Shown here piece by piece: positions 14,157 to 18,951 of a stretch of DNA of 18,951 bases. A program made the position numbers and the translations under genes. Positions within the stretch are counted from its first letter, which is position 1, and each line of letters opens with the position of its first letter. The notes below the pieces were generated by a model. It worked only from the letters and a program-made list of their open reading frames with translations. It was not told where the DNA came from and ran no database searches. The stretch comes from Methanocorpusculaceae archaeon UBA456 (GTDB lineage Archaea; Halobacteriota; Methanomicrobia; Methanomicrobiales; Methanocorpusculaceae), in the NCBI GenBank assembly GCA_002496395.1, contig DAJQ01000023.1, positions 63,310 through 82,260 on the forward strand. The letters run 5' to 3'.

Positions 14157-16358
14157 ATGACTGAAAACAAAAGCCCGGCAATGGGCAAAGGAAATCCAAT
14201 GATGAGTGGAAAAGGAAGAACGATACAGGACTGGTGGCCAAACCAGCTGAACCTGAAGGTTCTGCACCAGCACTCTGAAAAGTCCAATCCGATGGGCAGG
14301 GATTTCAACTATGCAGAAGAGTTCAAAACACTCGATCTAAATGCCGTCAAGGCGGATCTAAAGTCGCTGATGACCGAATCAAAGGAGTGGTGGCCAGCGG
14401 ATTTCGGCCATTACGGACCCTTCATGATCCGCATGGCATGGCACAGCGCCGGCACCTACCGGATTGGTGATGGCCGGGGTGGCGCCGGTTCCGGCCAGCA
14501 GCGGTTTCCACCTCTCAGCAGCTGGCCTGACAACGTCAATCTCGACAAGGCACGCCGGCTCCTCTGGCCGATAAAACAGAAGTACGGCAGGAAGATCTCA
14601 TGGGCCGATCTCCTGATCCTTGCCGGAAACGTTGCGCTGGAATCAATGGGGTTCAAAACGTTTGGTTTTGGCGGCGGTCGCGAAGATGTGTGGGAGCCTG
14701 AAGAAGAGGTCTACTGGGGATCAGAGAGCGAGTGGCTGGGTGACAAGCGCTATTCCGGAGATCGAAACCTCGAAAACCCGCTTGCGGCCGTGCAGATGGG
14801 CCTGATCTATGTCAATCCCGAAGGCCCAAACGGCAACCCCGATCCGGTTGCAGCAGCAAAGGATATACGCGAAACATTTGCCCGCATGGGGATGAATGAC
14901 GAAGAGACCGTCGCACTCATTGCCGGAGGGCACAGCTTTGGAAAATGCCACGGTGCCGGTCCTGTAACCCATGTCGGCCCCGAGCCCGAAGCCGCACCTA
15001 TCGAGGAGCAGGGGCTCGGCTGGAAGAGCAGTTTTGGCACCGGGAAAGGCGGCGACACCATCTCAAGCGGCCTTGAGGTCACCTGGACCAATACGCCGAC
15101 GAAGTGGAGCAACAACTTCTTCCGGATCCTCTTCAGTTTCGAATGGGAGCTGACGAAAAGCCCGGCAGGAGCACACCAGTGGAAGCCGAAGGGCGACGCG
15201 GGCGCCGGCACGGTGCCGGATGCCCACGACCCGACAAAGCGGCATGCACCTTCCATGCTGACAACCGATCTCTCCCTCCGCTTCGATCCCGTCTATGAAA
15301 AGATCTCACGCCGCTTCCTGGAGAATCCCGATCAGCTCACCGAGGCATTCTCTCATGCATGGTTCAAGCTGACACACCGCGACATGGGCCCCCGCTCACG
15401 CTATCTCGGCCCCGAGGTGCCAAAAGAAGATCTGATCTGGCAGGACCCAATCCCGGCAGTTGATCATGAACTGATTGATGCAAACGATATCGCCTCACTC
15501 AAAGAGAAGATTCTCGCTTCAGGGCTTTCGGTTTCAGAACTGGTTGCAACTGCGTGGGCTTCGGCTTCCACCTTCCGTGGCGGAGATAAACGCGGTGGAG
15601 CAAATGGCGCACGCATCCGCCTTTCGCCGCAGAAGGACTGGGAAGTCAACGAGCCCGCCCGCCTGGCAAAGGTACTGAAAACCTTAACAGAGATACAGGC
15701 CGCATTCAACAGTGCGCAGAAGGGCGGGAAGAAGGTATCACTTGCCGATCTGATCATCCTTGCCGGATGTGCCGGTGTCGAGAAGGCTGCGAAGAATGCG
15801 GGGCACACCGTGACGGTTCCCTTCTCGCCGGGACGGACTGACGCCTCGCAGGAGCAGACCGATGTGGAATCCTTCGCGGTCCTTGAACCGAAGGCTGATG
15901 GCTTCCGCAACTACCAGAAGACCCGCTATGCCGTATCCGCAGAAGAGATGCTTGTTGACAAAGCGCAACTCCTGACCCTGACTGCGCCCGAGATGACGGT
16001 GCTTGTCGGCGGCATGCGTGTGCTGAACGCAAATGTCGGACAGACACAACACGGCGTCTTCACCACAAAACCGGAAGCGCTCACCAACGATTTCTTCGTG
16101 AACCTGCTTGACATGAAGACCGAGTGGAAACCGGCCCCGGGCGACGCAGATATCTTTGAAGGATGCGATCGCTCAACCGGCGAACCCAGGTGGACCGGCA
16201 CCCGTGTCGATCTCATCTTCGGATCCAATGCCCAGCTCCGGGCACTGGCTGAGGTGTATGCAGCAGCAGATGCAGGGGAGAAGTTTGTCCTGGACTTTGT
16301 GGCAGCATGGGTAAAAGTGATGGATCTGGATCGGTTCGATCTTGCGAGAACGGCGTAG
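14157..16358 (+). CDS. katG: Catalase-peroxidase KatG
   Basis: This bifunctional haem enzyme breaks down hydrogen peroxide. In numbering from 14157 (733 aa), the distal site is R92, W95 and H96 (MIRMAWHSAGTY) and the proximal haem ligand is H259 (GGHSFGKCHGAG). The catalase-specific Trp-Tyr-Met adduct can form from W95, Y218 (GLIYVNPEG) and M244 (ARMGM). The Tyr-to-Met and Met-to-His spacings equal those of the Mycobacterium enzyme. Both halves of the duplicated peroxidase fold are present (second half from about 420), and the length is normal. The frame is open back to TTG 14118. I chose 14157 because AGGAG is 9 bp upstream and the protein then begins MTENKSPAMG, as in bacterial KatG. The strong likeness to bacterial proteins suggests acquisition from bacteria. 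It is probably a monocistronic gene protecting an anaerobe in oxic spells. Confidence 0.97.
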   Translation: MTENKSPAMGKGNPMMSGKGRTIQDWWPNQLNLKVLHQHSEKSNPMGRDFNYAEEFKTLDLNAVKADLKSLMTESKEWWPADFGHYGPFMIRMAWHSAGTYRIGDGRGGAGSGQQRFPPLSSWPDNVNLDKARRLLWPIKQKYGRKISWADLLILAGNVALESMGFKTFGFGGGREDVWEPEEEVYWGSESEWLGDKRYSGDRNLENPLAAVQMGLIYVNPEGPNGNPDPVAAAKDIRETFARMGMNDEETVALIAGGHSFGKCHGAGPVTHVGPEPEAAPIEEQGLGWKSSFGTGKGGDTISSGLEVTWTNTPTKWSNNFFRILFSFEWELTKSPAGAHQWKPKGDAGAGTVPDAHDPTKRHAPSMLTTDLSLRFDPVYEKISRRFLENPDQLTEAFSHAWFKLTHRDMGPRSRYLGPEVPKEDLIWQDPIPAVDHELIDANDIASLKEKILASGLSVSELVATAWASASTFRGGDKRGGANGARIRLSPQKDWEVNEPARLAKVLKTLTEIQAAFNSAQKGGKKVSLADLIILAGCAGVEKAAKNAGHTVTVPFSPGRTDASQEQTDVESFAVLEPKADGFRNYQKTRYAVSAEEMLVDKAQLLTLTAPEMTVLVGGMRVLNANVGQTQHGVFTTKPEALTNDFFVNLLDMKTEWKPAPGDADIFEGCDRSTGEPRWTGTRVDLIFGSNAQLRALAEVYAAADAGEKFVLDFVAAWVKVMDLDRFDLARTA

Positions 16359-16573
16359 AGGTATTGAGGACAGGAGAGCCTTTAGGGGAGATGGATCAGG
16401 AAACCATCTTCCCCCATATAGAAATTGGCGATACCAGCCAGGTTGGTCATGTGCCCATGGAAAATTGACAGAAATACAAAACCCTTTTCTTTTTCACGAA
16501 TTAGAATTCAGAAAACAGACACGATAATCCAGACCCTCTCTTTCTGGCAATGACACACATGGTACGGGCATCA

Positions 16574-17851
16574 TCAGATGCTTCTATTGTCCGGTCTATC
16601 GCCCAAACCTTCAATGAGCCAGCGCCAGACCGGAGTGACATAAACCTTCATCCCATCGGGAGTGATAATCTCTTCCTCCTGATTATAGGTGAGTATTGTC
16701 CCATGTGAGAGAGCATGAGCCGCCATCGCCTGGCTGAGCCCTGCAATCTCACGGTCACGATCAATCGCATTCAGTTCATAGGAGATCTGGAGCACTTCAG
16801 TGGTATGATCTCTCTCACGGAGGATGAAATCACATTCACCAGATTCTTTGAAGAAGAATATCTCCGCACCTCTCCTTCTCAGCTCGATGAATACCAGGTT
16901 CTCTAACAGGCGGCCGGTATCCTGTGAAAAGCGGAATGCAATGGCATTCCTCATTCCGTTATCTATCACATACAGCTTCTTCTGCCCTGCATACTGCCGT
17001 TTCAGGGAGGCATCATACCGGTAGAGTTCAAAGACAAGATATGCTTCTTCCAGATAGCCGATATATGCCCGGACAGACATCGGACTCTTGATCCCAACTG
17101 CTTTTGCGAGTGAATTATAACTGGCCTCCTTTCCCGCATTTGAAAATACAAACTGCACAAGCTGCTGGAATGCCTTCACCTCCCGTATACCGAACCTGGA
17201 GACAATGTCGCGGTATATGATGTCATCATATGTCCGTTTCAGGTACTCAGGATCACCAAATTTCAGGAATTCGGGAAAACCACCTTCTTCAAGATAGCGA
17301 TCAAAGGCTCTCAGGATTTCGGCTTTCGTCTTCGATGTCAGTGGAACGGCGTCTATCCCACAGAATGTAAGAAGCTCTGGGAACGAGAACGGATAGAGTT
17401 CGATCTTTGCATATCTTCCGGTAAGGTGTGTCCCAAGCTCTGACGAGAGGAGACGGGCATTTGATCCTGTCAGATAGATCTTGTACCCCTCATCATGAAT
17501 ACGCCGGATAAACCGCTCCCATCCCGGGATATTCTGGATCTCATCGATAAAGATAGTCCGGGAATCTTTTGCAATCTTCTGAAAGAGGATCATGAGCCGG
17601 GAAAAATCCGCAGCGGTAAATTCGATCAATCGCTCATCATCAAAATTCATGTAATGATAGGAGTCGTATTGAGTAGCAAACTGGCGCAGTAGCGTCGATT
17701 TTCCACATCGCCTCACCCCTGAGATGATGACGATCTGATCGTGCCGCATATACCTGTCGTATTCGATGGATCTCTTCACACCGGTATCCTTTGCGATGAA
17801 TACCTCCTGTTGATCGAGGATGATCTCTTCAAGGGTGCGATCGGTTAGCAT
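16574..17851 (-). CDS. AAA-type ATPase with C-terminal DUF4143 domain
   Basis: This archaeal/bacterial ATPase family is common in accessory regions and its cellular role is unknown. In numbering from 17851 (425 aa), the P-loop is GVRRCGKST (45-53), Walker B is TIFIDEIQ (99-106), and the sensor region LTGSNARLL is near 127-135. ELGTHLTGRYAKIELYPFSF (from about 138) is the typical motif leading to the middle of the protein. The DUF4143 part covers about 200-400 and includes REVKAFQQLVQFVFSNAGK, then the nuclease-like strand pattern FIELRRRGAEIFFFKESGECDFIL. The frame is open back to 17938. I prefer the ATG at 17851 because family members begin close to ILDQQEVF, and the upstream 29 residues are AT-rich promoter sequence read through. 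The SD signal is weak. The family is often mobile or variably present between strains. Confidence 0.88.
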   Translation of the reverse strand: MLTDRTLEEIILDQQEVFIAKDTGVKRSIEYDRYMRHDQIVIISGVRRCGKSTLLRQFATQYDSYHYMNFDDERLIEFTAADFSRLMILFQKIAKDSRTIFIDEIQNIPGWERFIRRIHDEGYKIYLTGSNARLLSSELGTHLTGRYAKIELYPFSFPELLTFCGIDAVPLTSKTKAEILRAFDRYLEEGGFPEFLKFGDPEYLKRTYDDIIYRDIVSRFGIREVKAFQQLVQFVFSNAGKEASYNSLAKAVGIKSPMSVRAYIGYLEEAYLVFELYRYDASLKRQYAGQKKLYVIDNGMRNAIAFRFSQDTGRLLENLVFIELRRRGAEIFFFKESGECDFILRERDHTTEVLQISYELNAIDRDREIAGLSQAMAAHALSHGTILTYNQEEEIITPDGMKVYVTPVWRWLIEGLGDRPDNRSI

Positions 17852-17853
17852 AG

Positions 17854-17900
17854 ATATTACCAATATTGATTTTAGATCTATTTTGTATATTAGTAATATA
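17854..17900. promoter_or_regulatory. Palindromes in the promoter region of the ATPase gene
   Basis: Three short dyads are stacked in front of the minus-strand start at 17851. ATATT-ACC-AATAT at 17854-17866 touches the start codon region, TAGATCTA at 17873-17880 is a perfect 8-bp palindrome, and TATATTA-G-TAATATA at 17886-17900 has perfect 7-bp arms. The last probably overlaps or contains the TATA box. Self-regulation or another local repressor would fit, but AT-rich promoters give such patterns easily. Confidence 0.35.
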
Positions 17901-18007
17901 TACTTTCTGTCAACCTCACAGTAAATAGAAAGGCCCATTTGAAATGAGCGTATCTATTCACCCCAACCCCTCCCTTTTTCTCCCTTCCCCGCTCATCTCT
18001 CTTTCAG

Positions 18008-18604
18008 ATGATCGAATACGGCATCAATACCATCGGCAAATCCCTCACCATCTTTGAGCCGGTCACCATCGGTTTTCCCTCCCGCGACTATATCGGGAGG
18101 ATCGATCACCCCGGCACCGTGATCGGTGCAGGCGCAACGCTCCGGTCCGGGACCATCCTCTATGCGGACGTCACCCTCGGGGACCGCTGCAACACCGGCC
18201 ACAATGTCCTGATCCGCGAGAAGACGACGATCGGGGATGAGACATCGGTCGGCACCGGCACCATCATCGAGGGGAACTGCACCATCGGATCACAGACAAG
18301 CATCCAGAGCATGGCATTCATCCCGACCCACACAAGAATAGGAGATCATGTCTTCATCGGCCCGCATGTCACCCTCACAAATGACCGCTACCCGCCATCC
18401 GGCAAACCCCGGCTGGAGGGGCCGGTGATCGAAGACTATGCCGCAATCGGGGCGGCCGCCATCATCCTCCCGGGCGTTACCATCGGGAAGGGGGCGGCCG
18501 TTGCAGCAGGATCAGTAGTCACTCACGATGTACCGGCCGGGATGATGGCAGTCGGATCTCCGGCACGGATCAAGCCGCTTCCCGGGGTGATGAAGAGGGG
18601 ATAG
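18008..18604 (+). CDS. Left-handed beta-helix (hexapeptide repeat) acyltransferase
   Basis: This 198-residue protein consists largely of hexapeptide repeats with I/V/L at every sixth position (for example TVIGAGATLRSGTILYADVTLG, 37-58, and TTIGDETSVGTGTIIEGNCTIG, 74-95). This is the left-handed parallel beta-helix of acetyl-CoA-dependent acyltransferases. A loop segment GDHVFIGPHVTLTNDRYPP (about 113-131) and the ending GVTIGKGAAVAAGSVVTHDVPAGMMAVGSPAR resemble the WbpD/QdtC group that N-acetylates amino sugar nucleotides for surface polysaccharides or glycans. The assignment to sugar N-acetylation is a family inference. No ribosome binding site is seen; 17961-18007 is almost all pyrimidine, so the start is less certain than the frame. 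No other polysaccharide gene is in view. Confidence 0.85.
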   Translation: MIEYGINTIGKSLTIFEPVTIGFPSRDYIGRIDHPGTVIGAGATLRSGTILYADVTLGDRCNTGHNVLIREKTTIGDETSVGTGTIIEGNCTIGSQTSIQSMAFIPTHTRIGDHVFIGPHVTLTNDRYPPSGKPRLEGPVIEDYAAIGAAAIILPGVTIGKGAAVAAGSVVTHDVPAGMMAVGSPARIKPLPGVMKRG

Positions 18605-18641
18605 AAAAGTCGGAAATTGGAAGGGAATGTATGCAAACCTA

Positions 18642-18914
18642 CTACTTTCCATACCGTTGATAGATTGTGCTTCTATGCCCAATCCCATCTACAAGAAGCA
18701 CATTTTCTAATTTATCAAGAAGCAGGATCACCCGGTATTCACCAACCCTGAACTTATATTGCGGGGGATTTTTTGCTCCTTTCATCTTTTGAATATGGGC
18801 AAACGGATCATCTTTGATATCACCAATGGCATAAACAATTTTTCTGATGACCTCAATGGGCAGTTTAGAGAGATCTCTGTCTGCTGCTTTTGAATAATGG
18901 ATTTCAAAGGTCAT
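18642..18914 (-). CDS. RelE/ParE-family toxin
   Basis: This 90-residue protein has the RelE/ParE toxin pattern. An N-terminal strand FEIHYSKAADRDLSKLP (3-19) is followed by a helix, then the conserved stretch KMKGAKNPPQYKFRVGEYRVILLLDK (about 43-68) and a final strand-turn VLLVDGIGHRSTIYQRYG (72-89). RelE-type members cleave mRNA on the ribosome, whereas ParE-type members act on gyrase. The basic residues K45, R56, R60 and R81 and the Tyr near the C-terminus favour the RelE-type ribosome-dependent RNase, but this is not certain from sequence alone. The ATG overlaps the stop codon of an upstream gene that can only be the antitoxin (ATGA overlap). The 3' end converges on the acyltransferase with 37 bp between stop codons. 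Confidence 0.85.
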   Translation of the reverse strand: MTFEIHYSKAADRDLSKLPIEVIRKIVYAIGDIKDDPFAHIQKMKGAKNPPQYKFRVGEYRVILLLDKLENVLLVDGIGHRSTIYQRYGK

Positions 18915-18951
18915 TTAAGGGCATATTTTGGCTCTTCGCTGATTCGTATGG
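18911..18951 (-). CDS. Antitoxin of the RelE-like toxin, C-terminal fragment
   Basis: The minus-strand frame open at the window edge encodes IRISEEPKYALK and ends with TGA at 18911-18913, overlapping the toxin ATG (18912-18914) in the usual antitoxin-toxin arrangement. Only 12 complete codons are in view, so the DNA-binding family (RHH, AbrB or Phd type) cannot be told. Confidence 0.6.
   Translation of the reverse strand, partial: IRISEEPKYALK

Noticed and set aside
16342..16527. Small plus-strand frame after katG
   Set aside because: Starts inside the katG end in another frame, has no ribosome binding site, and looks random. The gap 16359-16573 appears to be non-coding between convergent genes.
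18119..18121. GTG as alternative start of the acyltransferase, because GGAGGATC occurs upstream at 18097-18104
   Set aside because: Spacing is too long, and the segment it would remove contains the first turns of the beta-helix.
1..18951. tRNA genes, rRNA, CRISPR repeats, insertion-sequence ends
   Set aside because: No cloverleaf-like sequence, regularly spaced repeat or transposase frame was found in the gaps by eye.

Overview
The window looks like chromosome of a methanogenic euryarchaeon, most likely of the Methanomicrobiales. The reasons are a complete archaeal five-subunit CO dehydrogenase/acetyl-CoA synthase (CODH/ACS) operon including the archaea-specific epsilon subunit, a protein with an MTH865-like domain, archaeal TATA-type promoter elements, GGTG/GGAGG ribosome binding sites, and moderate GC content. 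The order is an inference from general character; no 16S rRNA or mcr gene is present.

Layout. 1-351 is the 3' part of a Fic-domain gene. 413-844 encodes a small pyridoxamine-oxidase-like flavoprotein and 978-1856 a metallo-beta-lactamase-fold hydrolase, each apparently with its own promoter. 2085-11669 is one same-strand block, mostly with overlapping or nearly touching genes: cdhA, cdhB, cdhC, cdhD, cdhE, a RACo-like ferredoxin/ASKHA corrinoid reactivator, and a CooC-type nickel-insertion ATPase. A QueG-like ferredoxin protein (11782-12627) follows after a 112-bp gap. The cluster therefore seems to encode both the enzyme (CO/CO2 interconversion on CdhAB, acetyl-CoA assembly on CdhC, methyl transfer on CdhDE) and its maintenance: nickel loading by CooC and re-reduction of the CdhDE corrinoid by the RACo-like protein. 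This order differs from the cdhABC-X-DE order known in Methanosarcina.

12602-16358 looks like a redox-related stretch. A small cysteine-rich protein with an MTH865-like domain is divergent from a winged-helix regulator that carries four cysteines. The shared 139-bp region holds two inverted half-sites, one next to each candidate TATA box. A full-length bifunctional catalase-peroxidase (KatG), probably of bacterial ancestry, follows.

16574-18951 is accessory: a DUF4143-type AAA ATPase on the minus strand with palindromes around its start, a left-handed beta-helix acyltransferase on the plus strand, and at the right edge a RelE/ParE-type toxin with the last codons of its overlapping antitoxin. 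I see no rRNA, tRNA, CRISPR array or insertion sequence. No gene-free stretch exceeds 300 bases; the longest are 13887-14156 (katG upstream region) and 1857-2084 (cdh upstream region).
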